Shown: piece after piece, positions 49,132 to 59,100 of the stretch
How positions within the stretch are numbered: the stretch's first letter is position 1
How the letters are laid out: each line of letters opens with the position of its first letter
DNA from: Lewinella sp041392765
Lineage (GTDB): Bacteria; Bacteroidota; Bacteroidia; Chitinophagales; Saprospiraceae
Assembly (NCBI GenBank): GCA_041392765.1
Contig: JAWKLL010000013.1
Coordinates: 60,017 to 124,016, forward strand
DNA length: 64,000 nucleotides
Direction: 5' to 3'
Program-made: the position numbers and the translations under genes
Notes under the pieces: model-generated
Told to the model about the DNA's origin: nothing
Seen by the model: only the letters and a program-made list of their open reading frames with translations
Database searches by the model: none

Positions 49132-49222
49132 GTTTTTTTAGAAAAAAAATCGAATCAATGAGCGTGCCTCCCTGTTTTTCGGTTCATTTTATGCCCAAAA
49201 ACCAAAACAAGCCATTGTTGCA

Positions 49223-50446
49223 TTAAAAAGTGACCTTGAAAGTAAGCGTTTCTTCCCCCCGCTTAACAACCACATCGGCAGATTCGCCCTTCTTGAATTT
49301 GCTAAGGCCCTCCATGTAGCCGTAAATATCTTCCACGTCCACATCGCCGAGTTTAATGATGACATCGCCGGCCTTCATGCCTGCTGCTTGCCCGGGGCGG
49401 CCTTCTATGGCACTGTCTATGCGCATCCCTTTGCCGTCATACACGTAATCCGGCATAACACCCAGCGTTACTTTGAAGTCGGCAGCTTGGCGGTCGCTCT
49501 CGTTCTTGGTAGGCGTGAATGCCAATTCGCCCGTTCCATCTAATTGCTCTACCAAGGCAAGGATGTAGTTGGAAACATCCAGCACGCCGGGGTAGTTGAT
49601 GCGTTCGGCATCGTCGATAGGCTTGTGATAGTCGCCGTGTTGCCCCGTGAAAAAGTGCAGCACAGGAATATCCTGAAGATAAAAAGAAGTATGGTCGGAA
49701 GGCCCTACCCCCGATTCGCTGGCCTTGGCTTTGATGCCGCCTATTTTCACCTTGTCCAATACGGTCTTGAAGGCAGGAGATGTGCCGGCACCATTCACAG
49801 CAAGTACTTTTTCCTCATTGAGGCGGCCTACCATGTCCATATTGAACATATAGTTGATGGTGCCCAAGTCGATGGTAGGAGAGGCTACCCATTTTTTGGA
49901 ACCCACCAAGCCCAATTCCTCGGCAGAGAAGGCCATGAAGAGGTAGTTGTTGTGCGATGCTTTGGGGTTATCAACAAGGGCATCCGCCAAGTAAAGCAGG
50001 GAAGCTACCCCGCTGGCATTGTCGTCAGCTCCATTGTGGATGGCGGGTTCGCCCGTGTACAGAGAACCAAATTCACCATACCCCAAGTGGTCGTAGTGTG
50101 CGCCGATAACCACCGTAGTCGATGCGCCATTGTCGATGTAGCCCAAGATATTGCGGCCCGTGCGCGGCTCACCTCCTTGGGCATGCGGGTTGGGGTTGTA
50201 CGTGAAGGGGAATTCATGCAGCCAGCCGCCGTTTTCACCCTTAGGCGTAAGCCCCAATTGCTCGAAGCGCCAAGTGATGTATTCCGCAGCCAACTGTTCG
50301 CCCATTAGGCCAGTTTCCCTCCCTTCAAGATAGTCGGAAGAAAGATAAACGATGTCTGTTTTAATCTGTTGCAACGGATTATTGGTCTGTGCAGCCAAGT
50401 TAGTGGCCACCAATAGCCCCAACGCAACTTTCAACAAGCTGTTCAT
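49223..50446 (-). CDS. M28 family zinc aminopeptidase with C-terminal PDZ domain
   Basis: An exported peptidase of about 407 residues. I chose ATG 50446 (MNSLLKVALGLLVATNLAAQ), which gives a clean signal peptide; the frame is open to 50476. Zinc ligands are visible in IGAHYDHLGYG, NGADDNASGVASLLYLAD, FSAEELGLVGSKKW, MDMVGR and GPSDHTSFYLQ. A PDZ-like domain follows (residues about 315-407), with RPGQAAGMKAGDVIIKLGDV. There is no T9SS tail, so it is probably periplasmic. It is intact and lies downstream of the nucleotidase operon. Confidence 0.92.
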   Translation of the reverse strand: MNSLLKVALGLLVATNLAAQTNNPLQQIKTDIVYLSSDYLEGRETGLMGEQLAAEYITWRFEQLGLTPKGENGGWLHEFPFTYNPNPHAQGGEPRTGRNILGYIDNGASTTVVIGAHYDHLGYGEFGSLYTGEPAIHNGADDNASGVASLLYLADALVDNPKASHNNYLFMAFSAEELGLVGSKKWVASPTIDLGTINYMFNMDMVGRLNEEKVLAVNGAGTSPAFKTVLDKVKIGGIKAKASESGVGPSDHTSFYLQDIPVLHFFTGQHGDYHKPIDDAERINYPGVLDVSNYILALVEQLDGTGELAFTPTKNESDRQAADFKVTLGVMPDYVYDGKGMRIDSAIEGRPGQAAGMKAGDVIIKLGDVDVEDIYGYMEGLSKFKKGESADVVVKRGEETLTFKVTF

Positions 50447-50557
50447 ACTGGTATTTTTATTTGTAAGTCTATTCATTCTTTTTTGTGAAAATCAGGGCGC
50501 AAATATCCCTTTTTTTGTGGAGCAAGATGGTAAATGAGCGAATTAATGACAAATTCT

Positions 50558-51472
50558 TTACACCCATTCATTGCTACAGTTGATGCATCGCTTTCCCCGA
50601 TGCGCGCTGAAGGCTATATCTAACCGCCCCAACAGGATGCCACCCCAGCCCACCTGGTTGACGATGACAGGCTGTTGTTCCCGGTTCCTGATGATTTCGG
50701 GTTGCTCAAGGAAGGTATGGGTATGGCCTCCAATGATAATATCGATATGCTCGGATGCTTGTGCCAAAACGGTATCGCTCACCTTTTCATCCCTGTATCG
50801 GTAGCCGAGGTGCGACAAACAGATGACCAAGTCGCATTTCTCCTCCATCGTGAGGTGTAGTGCTGTTGCATTGGCACTTGCTATGGGGTCGCGGTACTGT
50901 ATGTTGCCGTAAAGGGAGGGAGCTACTAGTCCTTTTAGTTCAATACCTACCCCGAAAACGCCAATTTTCAATCCACCTTTGCGAAATACCTTCCAAGGCT
51001 GTACCTTATCATGAAGGGGAGAATCCGACAAATCGTAGTTGCAATTCAGCATGGAAAAAGTGGCATGACGTTCCAATTGGGAGGCCAGATTATCCAAACC
51101 ACCGTCGAAATCGTGGTTGCCGATGGTGGCGGCATCGTAGCGCATGGCACTCATCAACTTGAATTCTGGTTCGCCTCCGTACAGGTTAAAATAGGGTGTG
51201 CCCTGAAAAATATCACCAGCATCCAACAATAACACTTGCGAAGATTCCGCCCTGATGGCTTCAATCATACGTGCTCTCCGAACAGCACCGCCCATACCCG
51301 CATTGCGACCACCATCCTCAGGGAAAGGCTCAATGCGGCTATGCCAATCATTGGTGTGCAAAATGGTCAGTGTTTGGGTCGTGCCGGCTGTATTCGCCAG
51401 CAACGACGGCATTCCGCTACTGAGCAGCAGGGTGGTCGCACCCATTTGGCGTAGGAAGGTTCTTCTTTTCAT
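50558..51472 (-). CDS. 5'-nucleotidase N-terminal metallophosphoesterase domain protein
   Basis: A calcineurin-like phosphoesterase matching the catalytic half of UshA/5'-nucleotidases. I chose ATG 51472 (MKRRTFLRQMGATTLLLSSG), a twin-arginine-like signal. Metal ligands are in LTILHTNDWHSRI, LLDAGDIFQGTPYF, TIGNHDFDGG and IIIGGHTHTF. It is 304 residues and lacks the C-terminal substrate-binding domain, which is encoded by the separate gene 8 bases upstream. The two probably form one enzyme. Confidence 0.9.
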   Translation of the reverse strand: MKRRTFLRQMGATTLLLSSGMPSLLANTAGTTQTLTILHTNDWHSRIEPFPEDGGRNAGMGGAVRRARMIEAIRAESSQVLLLDAGDIFQGTPYFNLYGGEPEFKLMSAMRYDAATIGNHDFDGGLDNLASQLERHATFSMLNCNYDLSDSPLHDKVQPWKVFRKGGLKIGVFGVGIELKGLVAPSLYGNIQYRDPIASANATALHLTMEEKCDLVICLSHLGYRYRDEKVSDTVLAQASEHIDIIIGGHTHTFLEQPEIIRNREQQPVIVNQVGWGGILLGRLDIAFSAHRGKRCINCSNEWV

Positions 51473-51480
51473 AGTTGGAA

Positions 51481-52242
51481 TTATTGCATACACCGCCCCA
51501 TAGACGGCATCTCAATCGAACGGTTATCTGCTTGCAAGCGGCTTACGCCCGCTATGAGAATATCGCGGATAAATACCCCGGTGTTCTGGTATGGCAGCCC
51601 CTGTAGAAAACTGCAATCACTGCCACCATTAGCGATGTAGTCGGGCATGGCAATGGAGTAGGTGGCTTGGGCATCTAAAGGCACTTCATTGATGATTACT
51701 GCTATCGCCTGTCCATCCCGAATAGTAAAACGGCTTCCCTGGCTGATGGGCCAGCCGCCTTCTTTGGCTATCTGATTCATCAATTGTTGTACAAGCTCGC
51801 CTTTGAGTTCCATAACGACCAACGTATTGTCAAAAGGCATCAGTTCGTACATCCTACCCCGCGTGATAGGGCCTGCCGCTAAGTCCGGAATGCGGATGCC
51901 GCCGTAGTTTTGTATAGCCATATCGACTCGTTTGCCAGCTATTTGAGGAGTAGCGAGTAACAACTCATCCGCCATCCAGTTGCCTAGGGAGGATTCTGGT
52001 TGCCGTTTGGTCAGGTGTACCTTACAATGACCAATGACTTGGTTCATGCTGCTGTCCAAGGTGATTTTGTAAGGCTGTATGATGCGTTGGTAGTTGTTGT
52101 CGATAGCTACGGTATCGGTAGCCGAGGGTGTCATCCGATACTGTTGCATATTCGCCGAGGAAGGCAGGTAGTAACGGGAACAAGCCCCGGTGGTCATCAG
52201 TAAAACGACCGCTATGATGGTGAATACACGGTAGGTTCGCAT
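51481..52242 (-). CDS. 5'-nucleotidase C-terminal domain lipoprotein
   Basis: A 253-residue lipoprotein (signal peptide with lipobox TTGAC, then SRYYLP). It carries the substrate-binding domain of 5'-nucleotidases (SSLGNWMADELLLATPQIAG, MAIQNYGGIRIPDLAAG, MPDYIANGGSDCSFLQG). It lacks the metallophosphoesterase half, which is the next gene on the same strand, so the classic two-domain enzyme is split. It starts 2 bases after the preceding SdiA-regulated-like gene, showing tight operon structure. It probably releases phosphate or nucleosides outside the inner membrane. Confidence 0.88.
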   Translation of the reverse strand: MRTYRVFTIIAVVLLMTTGACSRYYLPSSANMQQYRMTPSATDTVAIDNNYQRIIQPYKITLDSSMNQVIGHCKVHLTKRQPESSLGNWMADELLLATPQIAGKRVDMAIQNYGGIRIPDLAAGPITRGRMYELMPFDNTLVVMELKGELVQQLMNQIAKEGGWPISQGSRFTIRDGQAIAVIINEVPLDAQATYSIAMPDYIANGGSDCSFLQGLPYQNTGVFIRDILIAGVSRLQADNRSIEMPSMGRCMQ

Positions 52243-52244
52243 AA

Positions 52245-53162
52245 TTACATACTGGTGGGGGCGAATTTGGTAATTGAAGCAGGGTGGGTATTGGTGCCCT
52301 CCGAGGAAATGAGTAAGTTGCCCAACGGGTCGAAGGCAATACCCTCCGGTTGGGGAAACTGTAAGCTATCGAGCAACTGTACGTGCATAATTCGATTGCC
52401 GTCTGGTTGCAAGACGATGAGGATTTTTCCTACGGAAGCCAATATATAAATGTTACCACTGTCGGGGTGTACCGCAATGGCTGATGGTTTGAAGGAATGA
52501 GGTTTGCCGTTTTTGCCAATGATCGTACCGATTTCCCTTTCAGAAATACTGCCCACCAATTGTCGTTTGATGCGCTTATTGACTAAGTCAAATGCATAGA
52601 TACCAACGGTGTGCTCGCCAATTTCCATACTATCGGGTGCCCCTTCTTTGGGCGCAATGAGCAACCGATTATGCCGAGGGTCGAAACCGAGGGTCTCCAC
52701 GTCGTTCCGATAACTGAAAAGCGTTTCATATTTGATGGTAGCATCTTGGGAGGTCATATCTACTTGGTAAATATCGCCGTCTCTTTCAACTACGAAGACG
52801 TGGTCGCCTACTAAACAGAGGTCTTCGTAGTCGCGGTCTTTATCAAAAGGTATTTCATCAACGATGTTGCCAGTTTGAAGGTCAACGGTATAGAGAATGC
52901 CTTTTTCGTCCTGAATAGCCATTACCTGGGTTTCATTCAGGGACGTGATGCCCGAAATTTCTTTCAAGGTACTCCCCAACTCCATCTTTGTTCCGCTACC
53001 GGCAGCAATATGGTAGGGGAATTGGTATCCGCTGGCGGTGGTGAATGCCATTTGAGGCGGCTGGTTTCTGATAGCAATCCAAGTGTATCCCATCGCAGTA
53101 AAGACAATCAGGGACAATATGACCCAGGTGGCAGTGGTAGTATCCTGCAAGTTTATTTTCAT
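52245..53162 (-). CDS. SdiA-regulated-like beta-propeller membrane-anchored protein
   Basis: A 305-residue protein with one N-terminal membrane helix (TWVILSLIVFTAMGYTWIAI) and a beta-propeller of the SdiA-regulated/NHL type. Repeated blades are seen in KEISGITSLNETQVMAIQDE, FDKDRDYEDLCLVGDHVFVV and FPQPEGIAFDPLGNLLISSE. The function is unknown; some family members sit with phosphatases or phytases. It is the first gene of a three-gene operon with the split 5'-nucleotidase. The gene is intact. Confidence 0.8.
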   Translation of the reverse strand: MKINLQDTTTATWVILSLIVFTAMGYTWIAIRNQPPQMAFTTASGYQFPYHIAAGSGTKMELGSTLKEISGITSLNETQVMAIQDEKGILYTVDLQTGNIVDEIPFDKDRDYEDLCLVGDHVFVVERDGDIYQVDMTSQDATIKYETLFSYRNDVETLGFDPRHNRLLIAPKEGAPDSMEIGEHTVGIYAFDLVNKRIKRQLVGSISEREIGTIIGKNGKPHSFKPSAIAVHPDSGNIYILASVGKILIVLQPDGNRIMHVQLLDSLQFPQPEGIAFDPLGNLLISSEGTNTHPASITKFAPTSM

Positions 53163-53213
53163 AGTATGTTCAGTGTAGGCTGCAATGTAAGGAAACTCCG
53201 TTATTTGGGCAAA

Positions 53214-54632
53214 TTATCTATCCGAAACCCTACTCATCAACCACGAACGGTCGTTGAGCCGCTTGGTGCGTTCAATTTCAGTACGCAATTTTTCGAGTGC
53301 CAATTGGTCATGGGGACGTATTTTGAATAGCTTGAGTATTAACCTGACAAATTGTTGGTAGGCAGCACGAATATCTTCCGGCAATGCCTTTTCGCGCAGT
53401 AGCATGAGTCGGTAGGAGGCCACCAAGGAGGCAAACGCCTCGGTTTCGCCCAGTTCGTAATAAATTTTTAAAAGCATGATTTTTGCACCATGCTTGTAGG
53501 AGGCATCCGAAAATTCGACTTGGTTCAAGAACTGAAGTGCCTCATCGTGGTGATGTTGGTGATACCGCAAGTCGGCCATATTAAAACAAAAAGCATCTTG
53601 CCGTTGGTGGTGCGGCAGATGGTCGGTGTATTGCAGAATAAACTGTTCCGTCCAGTCGAATCGCTGCAAACCTAAGCCCAATTTGACGATGTTTTTGTAC
53701 ATCCAAGGGGATAGTTCACCGTTAACGAGGAGGTGGCCAGTTAGCAAACCTTCTTCATACAATTCCAACAACTGCCCGGCAAATTCGCGGTGGCCTTTAT
53801 TGATGGCAATCAAGCAGTAATTGATGGCCATGTAGTAGAGGCTGATGAGGTCGTCTTTAGGTATTTGGGATTGAATTAGTCGGAGTGCTTTTCTGAAATC
53901 ACCTAACAAGGGCAAGGAAGCGTCAGCTGTTTGCAATAGTGCCTGAAGTGAGCGGTACAAATCATATACGCTTTGCTGCGGGTTAGTGTCGCGCTCTTCC
54001 AATGGGTTGCTTGGCCACGAAAGTGCCGGCGTAGGAAGATTCAGGGTGCGCGACTGGTTGAGGAGGTTGCAATGCAAACGGGTCTTTACGATGCGATAGT
54101 ATTGGTCGTACTGTTTATCCAAAATCGCTAAAATAGGATTGGCCGTGCGTATGTTTTGCAGGTTGAAATGGAGGTCTTCAACCTCAGCCAACCAAATGCC
54201 TGCATAGTGCCAAGAAGCATCCCGATAAGGCGATGCTTCCCACTGTGCCTTCGTTTCCTTGTGGCGGCGAGAATAGCTCTTATCCAATTTGCGGTAAGCA
54301 AAAGCCTCCAACTGGTAAAGTTGTACATCCAAAGGGGCATTTTCCATTTGTCGTTGGCCTAAGAATTTTTCAATGAGTTGTACAGTGTTACTCATGATAT
54401 AGGAACACGCCTTCGCATCCCAAGCCTTTTTCGGGAATACTTGCGCCCAAAGGCTGCGCGTATCGGCAGGCATGGGTTGTACGCACGAACAGAAAATATC
54501 GTACAGGCATTGCCCCATACGCTCCACATCAGCGTCTTTGTTGAAGTAGGGAGAAGAGGCAAATTCCAGCAAAGGCCGCCATTCTGCTTTTTCTATCGCC
54601 CGACAAATGTCAAACAGTTTACTTTTTTGCAT
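53214..54632 (-). CDS. Helical-repeat protein of unknown function
   Basis: A 472-residue, almost wholly helical, soluble protein (MQKSKLFDICRAIEKAEWRP; AINYCLIAINKGHREFAGQL). It has TPR-like packing but no clear repeat consensus. I cannot assign a family or function. It resembles in style, and possibly distantly in sequence, the protein at 30449-32050. A -7 box TACCTTTG (54637-54644) ends only 4 bases before the ATG, suggesting a leaderless transcript. The gene is intact. Confidence 0.65.
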   Translation of the reverse strand: MQKSKLFDICRAIEKAEWRPLLEFASSPYFNKDADVERMGQCLYDIFCSCVQPMPADTRSLWAQVFPKKAWDAKACSYIMSNTVQLIEKFLGQRQMENAPLDVQLYQLEAFAYRKLDKSYSRRHKETKAQWEASPYRDASWHYAGIWLAEVEDLHFNLQNIRTANPILAILDKQYDQYYRIVKTRLHCNLLNQSRTLNLPTPALSWPSNPLEERDTNPQQSVYDLYRSLQALLQTADASLPLLGDFRKALRLIQSQIPKDDLISLYYMAINYCLIAINKGHREFAGQLLELYEEGLLTGHLLVNGELSPWMYKNIVKLGLGLQRFDWTEQFILQYTDHLPHHQRQDAFCFNMADLRYHQHHHDEALQFLNQVEFSDASYKHGAKIMLLKIYYELGETEAFASLVASYRLMLLREKALPEDIRAAYQQFVRLILKLFKIRPHDQLALEKLRTEIERTKRLNDRSWLMSRVSDR

Positions 54633-54636
54633 GCTG

Positions 54637-54644
54637 CAAAGGTA
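54637..54644 (-). promoter_or_regulatory. -7 box TACCTTTG next to the start codon
   Basis: The minus-strand TACCTTTG is followed by CAGC and then the ATG at 54632. At normal spacing the transcript would start at or beside the ATG. Confidence 0.5.
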
Positions 54645-54802
54645 GGTTTTTGATTCGTTTTTATGGAAGTTTATTTTGTTAAAAAATTGACAAACAATTG
54701 ATTATGAAAAAAAATTTATCATTTTTTTTTGATAAAATGCACTATTTGTTGTTGCACGGTGCTGGAATTGCCTTTACTTTTACAATAGAAAATGAAAGAA
54801 CC

Positions 54803-55888
54803 ATGTCTAAATGGCTGATAATAAGTTTGTTGTTTGTAAATGTAATCGCCCTCAGCGGTCAGGTTGAAGTATTCCCCGGGGATGCCAACGCCAACGGTAG
54901 GGTGGATCAATACGACATACCTTATATAGGGTATGCTTATGGCCAAGTAGGCCCGTCGAGGATTATGCAGGAAGAGGTAACATTGGCTGGCGTTCCTCAG
55001 GATTGGGCAGCTTCTTTTCCTTCCGGGCCTAATTTCGCCCATGCAGATGGCAATGGGGATGGCGTAGTAGGGTTGCTGGATTTCATTACTTGGAGCAATC
55101 AGTTTGGTATGGAAATGCCACCTGTTACGCCTGTATCATTGCCAGAGGTGAACCCGGCCTCTGCATTGTCGGTCGTTTGGAATAACGGAGAAGTGGTAGC
55201 ACCACTGACCAGCAATGAATCGGTAAGCATTCCCCTTCACTTCTCCATCCCGGAAGGCCAGCCCGTCAATGGTCTGGCGTTTCGGTTGCGTTATCGGCCT
55301 TCACATTTTCAGATGGCTCAATTCGATGCCGCTGGGAATTGGTTGACATCGGATGGAGATGGCATTTTTTTGCAACATACAGCTCCCGGTATCGTGGATG
55401 TGGGCATGACACGCTTTGGAAACAACCCCGTGGATGGTGGTGGCGCAGGAGGTGTGATGAATTTGGTCATCATCACGGATATGGTGGGGTTGTTGGAAGC
55501 AGCGCCCGATACCCTGATTTCTTGGGTGGTGTTGGAACAACTGTTGGTAGTGGACAACACCTTTACTCCTGTTGCCGTAGCTACAGATTCTGTGGCCGTG
55601 AAACTCTATCGCCCCGGCAATACGACACCTGTGGAGGAGGCGGCAGGACAAGCGTTGTCTTTCCAACTTTTTCCAAATCCTTCACTAGGAGACTGCCAGT
55701 TGGTGACCAGCGTTCCTTTCAATTGGATACAAGTAGTGGATCCATTGGGTAGGGTGGTATTGCAACAAGAAGTAAAGGACGTTTTTGATTTTCGACTGCC
55801 ATCCGGCCAATGGCCACCGGGGATTTACTCGGTGCGCATCCGCAACGAAACTGGCGATAGGGGTAGTGCGTTGTTGGTGCAGCGATGA
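54803..55888 (+). CDS. Dockerin-like/cohesin-like secreted protein with T9SS sorting domain
   Basis: A 361-residue exported protein. I chose ATG 54803 (MSKWLIISLLFVNVIALSGQ) for the signal peptide. The mature N-terminus has two dockerin type I-like calcium loops (GDANANGRVDQYDIPYIGYA and ADGNGDGVVGLLDFITW). A cohesin-like beta domain follows (SIPLHFSIPEGQPVNGLAFR, GIVDVGMTRFGNN). The C-terminus is a type A T9SS domain (FQLFPNPSLGDCQLVTSVPF, WPPGIYSVRI). Carrying both dockerin-like and cohesin-like parts is common in Bacteroidota surface proteins and need not mean a cellulosome. The gene is intact. Confidence 0.8.
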   Translation: MSKWLIISLLFVNVIALSGQVEVFPGDANANGRVDQYDIPYIGYAYGQVGPSRIMQEEVTLAGVPQDWAASFPSGPNFAHADGNGDGVVGLLDFITWSNQFGMEMPPVTPVSLPEVNPASALSVVWNNGEVVAPLTSNESVSIPLHFSIPEGQPVNGLAFRLRYRPSHFQMAQFDAAGNWLTSDGDGIFLQHTAPGIVDVGMTRFGNNPVDGGGAGGVMNLVIITDMVGLLEAAPDTLISWVVLEQLLVVDNTFTPVAVATDSVAVKLYRPGNTTPVEEAAGQALSFQLFPNPSLGDCQLVTSVPFNWIQVVDPLGRVVLQQEVKDVFDFRLPSGQWPPGIYSVRIRNETGDRGSALLVQR

Positions 55889-55895
55889 ACCCGGT

Positions 55896-55980
55896 TGATG
55901 TGTGATGTTTGATGTTTGATGTTTGTCCCGATAGCTATCGGGATGTGATGTTTGATGTGTGATGTTTGATGTTTGATGAT
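55896..55980. repeat. TGATGTTT simple repeat with embedded palindrome
   Basis: Many short units of TGATGTTTGATG and TGTGATGTTTGATG. In the middle is the perfect palindrome CCCGATAGCTATCGGG (55927-55942), identical to the one at 4781-4796. Confidence 0.75.
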
Positions 55981-56029
55981 TTTGGGAGAAGGACGGAATG
56001 TCACAAGGTCTTTTGGGTGAAGGATGGAA

Positions 56030-56106
56030 GCGGTACTGCCGCAGCGTAGCGAAGGCAGTAGGAGCGGACAGCCTGACCTCGTATCGGCCTCAGCCGGGAC
56101 GAGGGC
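56030..56106. repeat. GC-rich intergenic repeat (GGAGCGGACAGCCTGAC type)
   Basis: Contains GCAGTAGGAGCGGACAGCCT, sharing GGACAGCCTGAC with 12467-12480. It also resembles the inverse of 60616-60690 (GGTACTGGAGCGGATAGCCC). It lies just before the Kazal-repeat gene. No ORF is present. Confidence 0.6.
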
Positions 56107-56163
56107 ACCCCCAAGTTATTATTTGGAAAATTTGAAATTTTACCATAACCATAATTTTTTACC

Positions 56164-59100
56164 ATGAAGAAGCAATTAGTTTCGTTACTCTGCTTATTGA
56201 TGACTGTCTTTTACTTGGGTGCCCAAGTGACGGTTGCTGGGCGGGTAACAATCGGTGCGCCAGATGGGCCGCCTATTCCTGCAACGGAGGTTGTTTTATA
56301 CCAATTTGGCGGAGGAACGCCCGACGGCGTAGCCTTGACAGACGAAGCGGGGAATTACTCCATCACTATCGACAATACCGCAGCTGGTAATGCTGAATGG
56401 ATTGTAGAAACCTTTGACTTTTGCAACGGAGATGTGTTGCAAAATAGCATTGCTATGAATCCTGGTCAGCAGACCTATGTTTCGGATTTTGTGGTATGCG
56501 AAGGTATCAATCCACCGCCGCCACCAGAAGATTGTACGGTGTTTTTCTACTGGGAATTACAGCCAGGAGACGAAGGCTATACTGTACAGTTTTATGACCT
56601 TTCCTTCTTGAATACAGATGCTGATATTACATGGGCTTGGGATTTTGGCGACGGTGCTACGAGCGCGGAGCAAAACCCAGTGCACACTTATGCCAATGCC
56701 GGGGAGTACGCAGTTACTTTGTCCGTTTCAGGGGAGGATTGCGCACAAACATTAGTGCAGGTAGTAAATGTAGTAGATATAGAAGACTGCATCTGCCCAC
56801 AGGTATATGACCCGGTTTGCGTTTATACGCCTGGTGGCTTGGAGCTTGTTTTTGACAACGCCTGCTATGCGGAGTGCGCAGGCTACGGGCCTGAATTTTA
56901 TACTTCCTGCGATGGGGGTGGAGGATGTGGATGCCCTGAGTTTTTCTCTCCTGTTTGCGTTACAACGCCGGATGGAGAGGTATTGGAGTTTGTGAACCAC
57001 TGTTTTGCGGAATGTGCAGGCTTTACGCCCGACCAATGGGAAGACTGCCAAGGCAATGGCTGTGAATGTCCTCCTGATGGCGAGCCGGTTTGTGTGGGTA
57101 CAGAGGCTGGTTGGTCGATTTGGTTTCCCAATGCTTGTGCAGCGGAATGTGCAGGCTTTACCCCTGAGCAGTTTGTTTCTTGTGGCGGTGAGTGTAACTG
57201 CCCCGAGTTTTACGCCCCTGTGTGTGTAACTACTGACAGCGGAGAAACACTGACTTTTGACAACTTCTGCTTTGCGCAGTGTGCCGGTTATGGCCCCGAC
57301 CAGTGGGAGGATTGCGGCGGCAATTGCGATTGCCCTACCGATGAATATATGCCTGTATGCGTGGCAACGCCAGGAGGCTTCATTATTACCTTCAATAACC
57401 CATGCGAGGCAGAATGTGCTGGCTTTGGTCCGGAAATTTACTACGCCTGCGATGGCGGTGGTTGTGCTTGTCCCGAATACTACGACCCTGTATGTGTAAT
57501 GGAGGCAGATGGCAGTATCCTTGAGTTCTCCAACCCATGCTTTGCTGCTTGTGAGGGTTATACAGAAGCGGATTTTGTAGATTGCGGCAATACCTGCGAG
57601 TGCGATGATGTGTATGAACCTGTATGCGTAGCCGGGTTTGCGGGTATCATTACCTTCCCCAACGCCTGCTATGCAGAGTGTGCCGGGTTTACACCTGATA
57701 TGTTCCCGTGAGGAATGTCCTGGAGCGTGCGACTGCCCAGCTATTTTTGAGCCTGTTTGTGTTATGTTGGATAATTGAGTGATCATAACTTACCCGAATG
57801 CCTGTACGGCACTCTGCGAGGGCTACACAGAAGCGGATTTCGTGGATTGTGGTAATAACGGTGGTTGCGACTGTGAGCCGGAATGGGCACCTGTTTGTGT
57901 GTCTTTAGAAGACGGCCAAATCATCACTTTCCCTATCTTGTATCGCACTCTGCGAGGGCTATACAGAAGCGGATTTCGTGGATTGTGGTATTAACGGTGG
58001 TTGCGACTGTGAGCCGGAATGGTCACCTGTTTGTGTGTCTTTAGAAGACGGCCAAATCATCACTTTCCCTAATACTTGTTTTGCACTCTGCGAGGGCTAC
58101 ACAGAAGCGGATTTCGTGGATTGCGGTAATAACGGTGGTTGCGACTGTGAGCCGGAATGGGCACCTGTTTGTGTGTCTTTAGAAGACGGCCAAATCATCA
58201 CTTTCCCTAATACTTGTATCGCACTCTGTGAGGGCTATACAGAAGCGGATTTCGTAGACTGCGGTGGTGGTTGTGATTGCTTCCAAGTATATGACCCCGT
58301 ATGTGCTGTTGACCCCAACACTGGCGAGACGATTACCTTTGTCAATGCTTGCTACGCCTTGTGTGAGGGCTACACCGCCGACCAACTGACGGAATGTGGT
58401 GAATGGAATGAATGTTGGGTGGACATTACATTTGATTTCGCTGACCCCGCTAATTCGTTGACACTTACTTTCAGCGCGTTTGCGTTTGGCGACGATGTCA
58501 CCGATTATCTGTGGGATTTTGCGATGGAACCACTCTACCGAGGCTAACCCAACTCACACTTATGCTGCTGAAGGTGTTTATGATGTAACACTGACGGTAA
58601 CTTCTGCTACTTGCGGTGAAATGGTGGCTTACCTACATATCTGCTTGGGTGAAGGCGGTGGTTTCCCCTACCTACTTGTGAAAGTTTCTTCTTCTTTGAA
58701 CAGCCCAATCCTGATAATTTGCTGCAATTCCAGTTCATTGAACTGCCATTCGGCAACATCAATGCGCGTCTATGGGATTTCGGTGATGGTAATACCTCTA
58801 CCGAGGCCAACCCGCTGCACGAATACGCAACCGCCGGGCAGTACTTAGTATCACTCACGGTATTTGGAGACGACTGTAAAGCACCGTACAAATACTTGTC
58901 AATGCAGGGGAGAATATTTGGTATGGCGATTTGGAATGTCGTGCGTGGTTCCTGCCTATCATCAACCCCGAACGAATGAGGTACTTTATCAACCTATCCA
59001 GTGAGGACGCGGTGGAATTCAGCTGGGATTTGGGCGATGGTACTACCAGCAATGACCCCATTGTGGCTCACACGTATGAGCAGGCGGGTGCTTACACAGT

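Noticed and set aside
57861..58260. Regular direct repeats that could suggest a CRISPR array
   Set aside because: The period is about 138 bases, the repeats are translated, and they code for cysteine-rich protein modules.
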